Origin: Rhodocyclaceae bacterium
GTDB taxonomy: Bacteria > Pseudomonadota > Gammaproteobacteria > Burkholderiales > UBA3065
Length of the DNA stretch: 44,960 nt
Assembly (NCBI GenBank): GCA_018882975.1
Contig: VEQZ01000007.1
Span: forward strand, 1-44,960
Reading direction: 5' to 3'
Within the stretch, counting starts at the first letter, position 1, and the number at the start of each line of letters is the position of its first letter. This document shows positions 19,613-27,499 of this stretch, piece by piece. The notes below the pieces were generated by a model. The model saw nothing but the letters and a program-made list of their open reading frames with translations. It did no database searches and was not told where the DNA came from. The position numbers were made by a program, and so were the translations under genes.

Positions 19613-20347
19613 ATGAAACCCGTCGCCATCTTTCGCTTTGCGCCCACCGAGGGCCCCGCCTTCTTTGCCGACTGGCTCACCACCCAAGGCATCCCGTGGA
19701 CCGAGGTCCGCATCGACCAGGGCGAGCCGGTGCCCCAGTCAGCCGTAGCCTTCAGCGGCATCGGCATGATGGGCGGCCCGATGAGCGTCAACGACCCGCT
19801 GCCGTGGATCGGGCCGCTGCTCGAACTGATCCGCGACGCCGACCGCAGCGGCGTGCCGGTGATCGGGCACTGCTTGGGCGGACAACTCATGAGCCGCGCC
19901 TTCGGCGGTGAGGTCGGCGTCAACCGCAGCGGTGGCGAAGCGGCCAAGGAGATCGGCTGGCACAGCGCCACACCCACCGCCGCGCCCGAGGCGCGCGACT
20001 GGTTCGGCACCAGCGCGCCCTTCGACGTCTTCCAGTGGCACGGCGAGACCTTCTCGGTGCCGCCCGGCGCGGCGCGCCTTGCCTCCAGCCCGCTGTGTAC
20101 CAACCAGGCATTCTCCAGGGGCCCGCACATCGGCATGCAGTTTCATGTCGAGATGGACGAGCCGACCATCGACGTCTGGTGCCGCAGCGGCGCCGGCGAG
20201 GTGGCCGAGGCGCTCGCCGGACCGCGCCCGGGAGGGGTGCAATCCGCCGATCAGGTCCACCTGCTCACAGCGGAGCGGCTGCCGCGCATGCGCACGGTCA
20301 CCGACCGCATCTACCGCCGCTGGACCAGCGGCCTGCGCCGCGACTGA
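19613..20347 (+). CDS. class I glutamine amidotransferase-like protein
   Basis: Stand-alone GATase1 domain, 244 residues. The nucleophile is in 'VIGHCLGGQLMSRAFGG' (Cys near residue 86) and the His-Glu pair in 'GMQFHVEMDEPT', so the triad is intact; 'FQWHGETFSVPPGA' is the other family block. It belongs to the GMP-synthase-like group that lacks a synthetase domain, and the acceptor is unknown. A gamma-glutamyl amide substrate would be attractive given the gamma-glutamylmethylamide genes far downstream, but nothing direct supports that. It ends six bases from the convergent MOSC gene. Confidence 0.8.
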   Translation: MKPVAIFRFAPTEGPAFFADWLTTQGIPWTEVRIDQGEPVPQSAVAFSGIGMMGGPMSVNDPLPWIGPLLELIRDADRSGVPVIGHCLGGQLMSRAFGGEVGVNRSGGEAAKEIGWHSATPTAAPEARDWFGTSAPFDVFQWHGETFSVPPGAARLASSPLCTNQAFSRGPHIGMQFHVEMDEPTIDVWCRSGAGEVAEALAGPRPGGVQSADQVHLLTAERLPRMRTVTDRIYRRWTSGLRRD

Positions 20348-20353
20348 GGCAGA

Positions 20354-20902
20354 TCAGGCGCTCTCGGCGGCCCCCACCACCCACACCGGCATGCCGGCCT
20401 CGATCCAGCCGTCGCGCAGCACCCGGGCGGTCACGCCGCCGTGGCCGCGCATGGCGTTGTAGCCGCCGAAACCCAGGGCAGTCTCCATCGCCGAGCAGGG
20501 CTCGCACGGCCCGGTGACCTCAAATACCACAGCGCCTTCGACGTCCGGTGCGTAGCCAAACACCACCCGCAAACGCTGGTCCCGCAGCGGCGACCGCGCG
20601 GCGAGCAGGTTGAGTCCGGAGACGACGACATTGCGGCGCAGGTCAGCCGGGTCGATCGCCGGCTTTTGCAGCAAGGTCGCCACCGCGACCAGATGCTCAG
20701 CCTGGATCAAGGTCACCTGACGGCGCCGCTTGGGGTCGGCCTGACGCGCCGTGGCCGAGCGGTCGCCGACCAGGCCGAGGCCGACCCGCGCCTCGGCACG
20801 CGCGACCGACACCGCGCGCTGGCCGCGTGCCGGCCGCAAGACGAGCGCCTCGACCCGCCCGGGGCGGCCGAAACGCGTCATCAGTTCGCGCAATTTGGTC
20901 AT
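20354..20902 (-). CDS. MOSC domain protein
   Basis: 182 residues with the MOSC (molybdenum cofactor sulfurase C-terminal) fold. The order 'VSLIQ-like VTLIQAEHL', 'DLRRNVVVSGLNL', 'FEVTGPCEPCSAME', 'GGYNAMRGHGGVTARVL' is that of YiiM/YuaD-like stand-alone proteins, and the conserved Cys is in the GPCEPC segment. MOSC proteins handle sulfur carried on Cys or molybdenum cofactor, and some reduce N-hydroxylated compounds. The substrate is unknown here. It could be relevant to N-oxide chemistry nearby, but that is speculation. Confidence 0.8.
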   Translation of the reverse strand: MTKLRELMTRFGRPGRVEALVLRPARGQRAVSVARAEARVGLGLVGDRSATARQADPKRRRQVTLIQAEHLVAVATLLQKPAIDPADLRRNVVVSGLNLLAARSPLRDQRLRVVFGYAPDVEGAVVFEVTGPCEPCSAMETALGFGGYNAMRGHGGVTARVLRDGWIEAGMPVWVVGAAESA

Positions 20903-20938
20903 GTCGGACGCTTACGATCACCCGGCCACAAGAAGCAA

Positions 20939-20964
20939 GGCCCGGTGACGACAGCCACCGGGCC
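20939..20964 (-). terminator. hairpin after the APC permease
   Basis: GGCCCGGTG (20939-20947) and CACCGGGCC (20956-20964) form a perfect nine-base stem with an eight-base loop, 18 bases after the permease stop on the minus strand, followed by the T-rich TTGCTTCTTG. It probably ends the porin-permease transcript before the MOSC gene. Confidence 0.7.
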
Positions 20965-20981
20965 TGCCTATGCAAGGGGCG

Positions 20982-22673
20982 TCAATATACGGCCATCGAG
21001 TTCGCCACAATGACCACCACCACGCCGGCAGCAAGCACCACGTAAGGCAAGAGCCCTGCCCTGCGCGTGCCGTCTTCGCCAGCCAGGTGCATGTCTTCGG
21101 CCATCGCCGCCGGGAATACGCCCTTGTCCTGGATGAAGTGCCGGTAGACGAACACCGGCACGATCAGCGCAGCGAACACCAAGCCCGCCGTCAGGGTACC
21201 GGCACCGTAGATGTCGGCACCGAGGCCCATCAGGATCAGGTTGACGAAACTGAGTACGGCGCCAATCGCAAGAATGATGGTCGGCGCCCGGAAGGGACGC
21301 GCCCAGTTTGGCCGATCGATACGGTGGATCCAGCCGGCGTTGAGGTTGAGAAAATTGAAAATGATGTAACCGACGTTCGAGGCAGCGAGCACGAAGACGT
21401 AGTCGGACAGCATCAGCAGGATCAGGTTGAAGCCCAGATCGGTCCACATCGCCCGCGTCGGCGCGCCGTGTTCATTGACGTGCGACAGGTAGCGCGGCAG
21501 CCAGCCGTCCACCGAGGCCTGATAGAGGGTGCGCGACGAACCTGACATCGAGGTCATGATCGAGAGCAGCACCGCCAGCACCAGCATGACCACCAGCACG
21601 TTGGCCACCACCTCGCCGCCGCCGACCATGTGCGACATTGCGGCGGCCACGCCCATGCCGCTGTAAATGTCGGGCGCCAGCATGCCGTCGTAGACCGCCG
21701 GTGTGGTCACTGCGCCGTTTGCATCCACCACCGCCTCGCTGACCACCTTGCCCAGCCCGAGATGGCCCTGAAAGGCCAGCGGCACCAAGGTGAAAACGAC
21801 GATGCAGAGCAAGCCGGAATAGATGATGGCCTTGAACGTGTCGGTCTTGGGATCGCGGAACTCGCGCGTATAGCAGACCGCGGTCTCGAAGCCGTAGGTC
21901 GACCATGCAGCGATGAACAGACCGCCAGCCATCAGCGTGATGCCGGCCATGTTCCACTCGCCATCGATCACGTGCCCCGCGGCGTCCCGCGCGATCGGCA
22001 CCAGCGGCGAGAAGTGGTCACTCGGCAGGTCGCCGCTGAGCAGTGGCACCAGCGCGACCAGCATCAGCGGGATCAACGCCGCCACGCCGAGCACCATGGT
22101 GGTGCGCGCGGACCGCAGAATGCCGCCGTGCTGGATGGCAAAGACGCCCAGCAGCAGCACCACGCCGAGCACGAAGGTGGCGTTGAGGCGCAGCAACAGG
22201 CCCTGTTTGATGAAGCTCAGGTCGAGCAGGGTGATCTGCCAGGTGTTGATGGCCGCGTCGGCAGGGAACAGCGCGCCCAGAATGTAACCGCTGGCGAGGC
22301 CCGAGCCGATCGCAAGCACCGGCGACCACGCAAACCAGTTGCACCACACCGAGATCGGCGCAATGAACTTGCTGTAGCGCACCCATGCCACCGCGCCGTA
22401 GACCGACGCGCCGCCGGACTTGTGCGGGAACAGGCCGGCGATCTCGGCGTAGGTAAAGGCCTGAATGAACCCGAAGCCGATCGATATCGCCCACACCAGC
22501 CAAGACGGCTTGCCGACGGTGGCGGCGATCGCCCCGATCGAGAACAGCACCAGCGCCGGCACGCCACTGGCGACCCAGAAGGCGCCGGTCCAGTCGATTT
22601 TGCGCTGCAGGGAATGGCGCGCGGCATCCGCACCTGCAGCGGACCCCCCGCCAGCGACCGCCGTGTCACTCAT
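20982..22673 (-). CDS. APC superfamily permease
   Basis: A 563-residue integral membrane protein with about 12-14 hydrophobic segments and the amino acid-polyamine-organocation pattern: 'ALVLFSIGAIAATVG' in helix 1, 'TYAEIAGLFPHKSGGASVYGAV' in helix 2, 'STYGFETAVCYTREFRDPKTDTFKAI' in the middle and 'MSGSSRTLYQASVDGWLP' in helix 8. It is longer than usual because of an extra loop at about 225-245 and another at about 325-350. The substrate is unknown; its place next to tmm and a porin suggests uptake of a methylated amine or amino acid. The start is ATG 22673 with AGGTGAG upstream. It lies 66 bases after the porin and is probably cotranscribed. Confidence 0.85.
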   Translation of the reverse strand: MSDTAVAGGGSAAGADAARHSLQRKIDWTGAFWVASGVPALVLFSIGAIAATVGKPSWLVWAISIGFGFIQAFTYAEIAGLFPHKSGGASVYGAVAWVRYSKFIAPISVWCNWFAWSPVLAIGSGLASGYILGALFPADAAINTWQITLLDLSFIKQGLLLRLNATFVLGVVLLLGVFAIQHGGILRSARTTMVLGVAALIPLMLVALVPLLSGDLPSDHFSPLVPIARDAAGHVIDGEWNMAGITLMAGGLFIAAWSTYGFETAVCYTREFRDPKTDTFKAIIYSGLLCIVVFTLVPLAFQGHLGLGKVVSEAVVDANGAVTTPAVYDGMLAPDIYSGMGVAAAMSHMVGGGEVVANVLVVMLVLAVLLSIMTSMSGSSRTLYQASVDGWLPRYLSHVNEHGAPTRAMWTDLGFNLILLMLSDYVFVLAASNVGYIIFNFLNLNAGWIHRIDRPNWARPFRAPTIILAIGAVLSFVNLILMGLGADIYGAGTLTAGLVFAALIVPVFVYRHFIQDKGVFPAAMAEDMHLAGEDGTRRAGLLPYVVLAAGVVVVIVANSMAVY

Positions 22674-22705
22674 GACTCACCTCTGTTTCGGGTTGGTAAG
22701 GGATC

Positions 22706-22719
22706 CGGGGCAGGCCCCG
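22706..22719 (-). terminator. weak hairpin between porin and permease
   Basis: CGGGG and CCCCG around CAGG form a five-base stem in the 66-base gap. There is no T run. It may attenuate expression of the permease relative to the porin rather than end transcription. Confidence 0.3.
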
Positions 22720-22739
22720 CAAGATGCCATGGCGGCAGC

Positions 22740-23534
22740 TCAGAAGACGCGCTTGACGAACAGCAGGTAGTTCTTTTCGATCAGGCTCTTGGGATTCTTG
22801 TTGAGGTCGGCACCGTAATCGATGAATGACGCCGGGTTCGCCGACACGTCGATATACGCCGCACCGACCTGCCAACCGCTCTCGAAAGTCTTCGTCACAC
22901 CGGCCTTGTAGTCGGTAAAGCCCGCTGTCTTGGCCGGGTCCTCAACGGTCTGCCGGCCAACATGCAAGTTGAGCGTCCACGAGGGCAGAAACTCGTAATT
23001 GATATTGCCCTCGAGGTAGTTCGAGCCTTCGGTGTTGTTAAGGCCGAAGTAGTCGGTCACAGCCCGCGAATATTTGAGTTGGAAGAACTTCCAGCTGCCG
23101 GCCGCATAGAGCTCGGTCGTGTTCAATGACTTGCCTCTTGAGCCCGGAGAGAATCCATCCGCAGTGGCGAAATGGCTGCTGCCCGGGAAGATGAACTGCA
23201 ACACGCCGACGTCGATGCCGAAGTCGCCAAAACTCTTGGCGAAGCCGCCGTAAACGTCGATCTCAACGTTGGCATTAGAGATCGCGCCTTCGTAGACGTT
23301 GCTGCCCCAGATGCCCGCGTAGAAGCCACTGCTATGGGCCACGTCTGCACCACCCTGCACCGCCGGCAGTCCGCGCGTGTAGCCGACGCCGCGGAAGAAG
23401 TATTGGTTGAATACGCCGATGTTGGTGGTGATGGTCCAATCCGGCGGCGCGGCCGCTTCCTCAGCCGCGAGTGCAGGCGTGGCGAGCACCACCGGGAGGG
23501 CGGCAACGATATGACGCAGACGATGGAAAATCAT
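22740..23534 (-). CDS. TorF-family putative porin
   Basis: An outer-membrane beta-barrel, 264 residues. The first ~23 residues ('RLRHIVAALPVVLATPALA') are a signal peptide. The mature part alternates hydrophobic and polar residues, starts 'TITTNIGVFNQYFFRGVGYT' as in the TIGR02001/TorF family, and ends in a C-terminal Phe (LLFVKRVF), the usual barrel-insertion signal. An upstream start in the same frame would put the signal peptide in the middle, so ATG 23534 is chosen. It probably admits amines or TMAO to the periplasm. The gene is divergent from tmm and carries one of the shared 7-2-7 promoter elements. Confidence 0.85.
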   Translation of the reverse strand: MIFHRLRHIVAALPVVLATPALAAEEAAAPPDWTITTNIGVFNQYFFRGVGYTRGLPAVQGGADVAHSSGFYAGIWGSNVYEGAISNANVEIDVYGGFAKSFGDFGIDVGVLQFIFPGSSHFATADGFSPGSRGKSLNTTELYAAGSWKFFQLKYSRAVTDYFGLNNTEGSNYLEGNINYEFLPSWTLNLHVGRQTVEDPAKTAGFTDYKAGVTKTFESGWQVGAAYIDVSANPASFIDYGADLNKNPKSLIEKNYLLFVKRVF

Positions 23535-23585
23535 GACGCTATCTCCAGATCGATGGTTGACGAAGGCTCGCCACAAACCCCGCGG

Positions 23586-23621
23586 GCCACAATCGCCTAT
23601 CGGGGGTACTCCATAAGAGTT
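23586..23621 (-). promoter_or_regulatory. NarL-type 7-2-7 dyad plus GATTG, porin promoter
   Basis: Read on the minus strand from 23621, heptamer TAACTCT, spacer TA and heptamer TGGAGTA form an inverted pair in the 7-2-7 layout bound by NarL/NarP (consensus TACYYMT; six of seven match in each arm). Twelve bases later comes GATTGTGG (from 23593), whose TTGTGG could serve as a -35. The porin start codon lies about 52 bases further on. The same layout recurs at 23668 and 27380. Confidence 0.55.
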
Positions 23622-23667
23622 AATGCCGTCCGGCCCACCCCGGCCGAGGCCAAGACGCGGGTCCCGA

Positions 23668-23703
23668 CTACCCCTTCCGGGTTACCGCTTTCGAAGGATT
23701 GCC
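23668..23703 (+). promoter_or_regulatory. NarL-type 7-2-7 dyad plus GATTG, tmm promoter
   Basis: Heptamer TACCCCT (perfect to TACYYMT), spacer TC and CGGGTTA (reverse TAACCCG, five of seven) form a 7-2-7 pair at 23668-23683. GATTG begins 12 bases after it (23696-23700), in the same register as in the two other elements. TTGCCG (23698-23703) would be the -35, with a poor -10 CAGCAT 18 bases on. The tmm start is about 75 bases downstream. Confidence 0.5.
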
Positions 23704-23779
23704 GCGCCAGCGCGCCCGGGAACAGCATCTGCCGCGCATTGCTGCTGCAGCAGCGTCAGGCCCAGGAGGAGACAACTGA

Positions 23780-25141
23780 ATGAACAAGCGCATCGCCGTC
23801 ATCGGTGCCGGCCCCAGCGGGCTGGCGCAATTGCGGGCTTTCCAGTCGTCTGCCGGCAAAGGCGCCGACATCCCGGAACTGGTTTGTTTCGAGAAGCAGT
23901 CGGATTGGGGCGGCCTCTGGAACTACACTTGGCGTACCGGCCTCGACGAGCACGGCGAACCGGTGCACTGCAGCATGTACCGTTACCTCTGGTCGAACGG
24001 CCCCAAGGAGTGTCTGGAGTTCGCCGACTACACCTTCGACGAGCATTTCGGCCGGCCCATGGGCTCCTATCCGCCGCGCGAGGTGCTGTTCGACTACATC
24101 AAGGGCCGCGTCGAGAAAGCCGGTGTGCGCCAGTACATCCGCTTCAACACGCCGGTGCGCGGCGTGGTCTACGACGACGCCTCCGGGCAGTTCCTTGTCA
24201 CCGTGCACAGCTTTGACGAGGACCGCACCTACACCGAGGCCTTCGACTGGGTGGTGGTGGCCAGCGGGCACTTCTCGGTGCCCAACGTGCCCGAGTTCCC
24301 TGGCTTCAGCCACTTCGGCGGCCGCGTGCTGCACGCCCACGATTTCCGTGACGCGCTCGAGTTCAAGGACAAGGATGTGCTGATCGTCGGCGCCAGCTAC
24401 TCGGCCGAGGACATCGGCTCGCAGTGCTACAAGTACGGCGCGCGCTCGATCACCAGTTGCTACCGCACCAACGCGATGGGCTACGACTGGCCGACCAACT
24501 GGGAAGAAAAGCCCAACATGACGCACGTCGAGGGCAAGCGGGTGTTCTTTCAGGACGACAGCAGCAAGGAGATCGATGCCATCATCCTCTGCACTGGCTA
24601 CCTGCACCATTTCCCCTATATCGAGGAGCGCCTGCGCCTCAAGACCAACAACCGCCTCTGGCCCCTCAATCTGTACAAGGGCATCTTCTGGGAGAAGAAC
24701 CCCAAGCTCATGTACATCGGCATGCAGGACCAGTGGTACAGCTTCAACATGTTCGACGCGCAGGCCTGGTACGCGCGCGATGTCGTGCTTGGCCGCATCG
24801 CACTGCCGGACTACGACTCAATGCACGTTGAGGACCTGCGCTGGCGCGAGGAGGAACTCAAGCTGCAGACCGCCCAGGAGATGTACGAATACCAGGGCGA
24901 GTACATCCGCCAACTGATCGAGGCCACCGACTACCCGACCTTCGACATCGCCGCCGTCAACCAGACCTTCCTCGAGTGGAAACACGACAAGGCGGAAGAC
25001 ATCATGGGTTACCGCAACAAGTGCTACCGCTCGGTGATGACCGGCACCATGGCCATCCCGCACCATACGCCGTGGCTGGAGGCGCTCGACGACTCGCTCG
25101 AGACCTACCTCAGCCCCGGGCCCGTCGCCAGGCGCGCCTGA
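23780..25141 (+). CDS. tmm: trimethylamine monooxygenase (FMO type)
   Basis: Flavin-containing monooxygenase that oxidises trimethylamine to trimethylamine N-oxide with NADPH and O2. 453 residues. The FAD loop is GAGPSG (9-14), the FMO fingerprint F-x-G-x3-H-x3-F is at 179-189, the NADPH loop '[11 protein letters not shown]' begins at 203, and '[10 protein letters not shown]' is at 271-280. Length and the '[14 protein letters not shown]' and '[12 protein letters not shown]' segments fit bacterial Tmm. The TMAO demethylase gene directly downstream makes trimethylamine the likely substrate; other FMOs of similar length oxidise other amines. AGGAGGAG precedes the ATG. It has its own promoter, divergent from the porin. 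Confidence 0.88.
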   Translation: MNKRIAVIGAGPSGLAQLRAFQSSAGKGADIPELVCFEKQSDWGGLWNYTWRTGLDEHGEPVHCSMYRYLWSNGPKECLEFADYTFDEHFGRPMGSYPPREVLFDYIKGRVEKAGVRQYIRFNTPVRGVVYDDASGQFLVTVHSFDEDRTYTEAFDWVVVASGHFSVPNVPEFPGFSHFGGRVLHAHDFRDALEFKDKDVLIVGASYSAEDIGSQCYKYGARSITSCYRTNAMGYDWPTNWEEKPNMTHVEGKRVFFQDDSSKEIDAIILCTGYLHHFPYIEERLRLKTNNRLWPLNLYKGIFWEKNPKLMYIGMQDQWYSFNMFDAQAWYARDVVLGRIALPDYDSMHVEDLRWREEELKLQTAQEMYEYQGEYIRQLIEATDYPTFDIAAVNQTFLEWKHDKAEDIMGYRNKCYRSVMTGTMAIPHHTPWLEALDDSLETYLSPGPVARRA

Positions 25142-25155
25142 GAGGGCCTGCCTCG

Positions 25156-27375
25156 ATGCGGCTCGCAGATGGCCGCCTGCGCTACACCGCGCCGGGCGGC
25201 GGACACGTGCGCTTTGCGCTGCAGGCGGGCGACCGCGTCCGCATCCGCGACCCCGAGGGCGGCCAGCCCGGGCGCCTGTTTCTGTGCGGGGAAGCGCCAG
25301 CCGGGCTGGGTTGGACCAATGCCGAGGCGGGCCCGGCCGCCGGCGCGCTCGGCCTGCCGCAGGCAATTGCCAGCCACGCCTGGGTCGCCGAACTGTTCGG
25401 CCGCGACGGCCCGCCGGGCGGTGCGGTCGAGTGGACCGCGCCCGGAGCGGCGCAATGCGCGCTCATGGCGCCGGGTTCGGCGATGCGCCCCGACGCACAG
25501 GACACGGCGACTGCGCTCACCGTGGACATCGAGCGCGCGCAGCCGGCCAGCGGTGAGGCCCCGCCGCCGCTGGCGCAACCCCTGCTCGACCTGCGCATCG
25601 CGGCCGGTACCGCGCTGGCGTATCGGGTCAAGGCCGGTGATTACATCCAAGTCATCGACGTCGACGGGCGGCAGTGCTCGGATTTCCTCGCCTTTCACGC
25701 CGGCGAACTTGCGCTCGGCCGGGAATACGGCATCGACCCGACCACCACCCGCACGCTCACCGGCAGCGCCAACCCTGGTCCGGGCCTGCACGGAAAATAC
25801 TTCGACGCGGCGCAGCGGCCGCTGCTCGAGATCGTGCAGGACACGGTCGGCCGGCACGACACCTTCATGCTGGCCTGCAGCGCCAAGTATTACGAGGACA
25901 TGGGCTACCCGGGCCACCCAAGCTGCAGCGACAACTTCAACCGTGCTCTACGCGAGCATGGCATCGCGCCGCGCGCCGGCTGGCCGGCGATCAACTTCTT
26001 CTACAACACCATGTACCGGCACGACGAGGCGATCACCCTCGACGAGCCGTGGTCGCGCCCCGGCGACTACGTGCTGCTGCGGGCGCTCACCGACCTGGTC
26101 TGCGCCTCGTCCGCCTGTCCCGACGACATCGACCCGGCCAATGGCTGGCAGCCGACCGACATCCACGTGCGTGTCTACGCCGCCACGAACGCCTTTCCCC
26201 GAGGGATCGCCTACCGCATGAGCGCAGACTCCGAACCCCGCATCACCCGCGAGACCGGCTTCCACGCCGCAACCAGCGCCTTGACCCGGCGCATGGTCGA
26301 GTACCGCGGCTTCTGGTTGCCCGACTCCTTTTCCGACAACGGCGCCATCGACGAGTACTGGGCGTGCCGCGAGCGTGTCGGCCTGATCGACCTGTCGGCA
26401 CTGCGCAAATTCGAGGTCACCGGCCCGGATGCCGAGGCACTGCTGCAGGCCGCGGTGACGCGTGACGTCCGCAAGCTCTCGGTGGGGCAGGTGGTGTACA
26501 CCGCGTTCTGCCACGAGCACGGCGGAATGCTCGACGACGGCACCGTGTTCCGCCTTTGCCAGAACAACTTCCGCGTGGTCTGCGGCGATGAATACGTCGG
26601 CACCTGGCTGCGTGATTTGGCGCAACGGCTCGGTCTCAAGGTCTGGGTGCGCAGCTCCACCGACCAGTTGCACAACGCGTCGCTGCAGGGCCCGCGCTCG
26701 CGCGAGGTGCTGCGTCGCGTGCTCGTCACGCCGCCGGGCCAGCCCAACGCGGACGAGCTCAAATGGTTCCGCTTCACCGTCGGCAAACTGGCCAACCAGC
26801 CCGTGGTCGTGTCGCGCACCGGCTACACCGGTGAGCTCGGCTACGAGGTGTGGTGCCACCCCGGCCACGCGCCGGCCGTCTGGGCCGCGCTGATGGCGGC
26901 AGGCGAGGACCTCGGCATTGCGCCGATGGGGCTTGCCGCCCTCGACATGCTGCGCATCGAGGCCGGTCTGGTGTTCGCCGGCTACGACTTCTGCGACCAG
27001 ACCGATCCGTTCGAGGCAGGCATCGGCTTTGCCGTGGCGGTCGACAAGGCTGCCGACTTCGCCGGCAAGGCCGCGCTCGAACGCCGGCGGGCCAACCCGC
27101 AGCGCATGCTGGTGGGACTCGACATCGACGGCCGCGAGTGCCCGGTGCATGGCGACCCGGTCTACCTCGGCCGCGCGCAGATCGGGGTGGTGACCAGCGC
27201 CACCCGCTCGCCGGTGCTCGAGCGCTGCATCGCGCTGGCGCGCGTCGATGTCAGCGTATCGGCGCTTGGCAGCCGAGTCGAGATCGGCAAACTCGACGGC
27301 CTGCAGAAACGCATCGGCGCCAGCGTGGTGCGCTTCCCGCATTACGACCCCGAAAAGACCCGGGTCAGGGCCTGA
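25156..27375 (+). CDS. tdm: trimethylamine N-oxide demethylase
   Basis: Tdm cleaves TMAO to dimethylamine and formaldehyde, with the C1 unit able to pass to tetrahydrofolate. 739 residues. A DUF1989 domain (about 145-350) carries the metal-binding Cys candidates: Cys174 in 'GRQCSDFLAFHAG', Cys241, Cys257 in 'GHPSCSDNF', and Cys316/Cys321 in 'CASSACPDD'. A GcvT-like tetrahydrofolate domain fills about 370-735 ('RTGYTGELGYEVWCHP', 'LRIEAGLVFAGYDF'). The DUF1989-GcvT fusion is the known Tdm architecture. Residues 1-140 contain a degenerate copy of the DUF1989 start ('AGDRVRIRDPEGGQ' against 'AGDYIQVIDVDGRQ') without the Cys. ATG 25156 lies 14 bases after tmm and GAGAGGG is upstream, so tmm-tdm is one transcript. 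Confidence 0.88.
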   Translation: MRLADGRLRYTAPGGGHVRFALQAGDRVRIRDPEGGQPGRLFLCGEAPAGLGWTNAEAGPAAGALGLPQAIASHAWVAELFGRDGPPGGAVEWTAPGAAQCALMAPGSAMRPDAQDTATALTVDIERAQPASGEAPPPLAQPLLDLRIAAGTALAYRVKAGDYIQVIDVDGRQCSDFLAFHAGELALGREYGIDPTTTRTLTGSANPGPGLHGKYFDAAQRPLLEIVQDTVGRHDTFMLACSAKYYEDMGYPGHPSCSDNFNRALREHGIAPRAGWPAINFFYNTMYRHDEAITLDEPWSRPGDYVLLRALTDLVCASSACPDDIDPANGWQPTDIHVRVYAATNAFPRGIAYRMSADSEPRITRETGFHAATSALTRRMVEYRGFWLPDSFSDNGAIDEYWACRERVGLIDLSALRKFEVTGPDAEALLQAAVTRDVRKLSVGQVVYTAFCHEHGGMLDDGTVFRLCQNNFRVVCGDEYVGTWLRDLAQRLGLKVWVRSSTDQLHNASLQGPRSREVLRRVLVTPPGQPNADELKWFRFTVGKLANQPVVVSRTGYTGELGYEVWCHPGHAPAVWAALMAAGEDLGIAPMGLAALDMLRIEAGLVFAGYDFCDQTDPFEAGIGFAVAVDKAADFAGKAALERRRANPQRMLVGLDIDGRECPVHGDPVYLGRAQIGVVTSATRSPVLERCIALARVDVSVSALGSRVEIGKLDGLQKRIGASVVRFPHYDPEKTRVRA

Positions 27376-27379
27376 GGTC

Positions 27380-27441
27380 TACCCCCAAGGGGGTAACCCC
27401 TGAAGGCGATTGTCCGCACCATGGGCCTGTCCAGACAATCG
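27380..27441 (+). promoter_or_regulatory. dimethylamine operon promoter: 7-2-7 palindrome, GATTG and 8-bp dyad
   Basis: TACCCCC-AA-GGGGGTA (27380-27395) is a perfect 16-bp palindrome in the NarL 7-2-7 layout. GATTG starts 12 bases after it (27408-27412), as in the porin and tmm elements. TTGTCC (27410-27415), an 18-base spacer and GACAAT (27434-27439) could be the promoter. The two hexamers lie in an eight-base inverted repeat, CGATTGTC (27407-27414) and GACAATCG (27434-27441), so a second regulator or a leader hairpin is possible. It fills the 124-base gap between tdm and the next gene. Confidence 0.55.
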
Positions 27442-27499
27442 TGAGCACAGCAGAGCGGGCACCCCCGCGCACGACACCGACCCGCACTGGAGGCAAACC

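Noticed and set aside
27376..27499. Sigma-54 promoter before the dimethylamine genes
   Set aside because: A GG...GC pair occurs, but spacing is nine rather than ten bases and the TGGCAC/TTGC consensus is absent; the porin and tmm copies do not support it.
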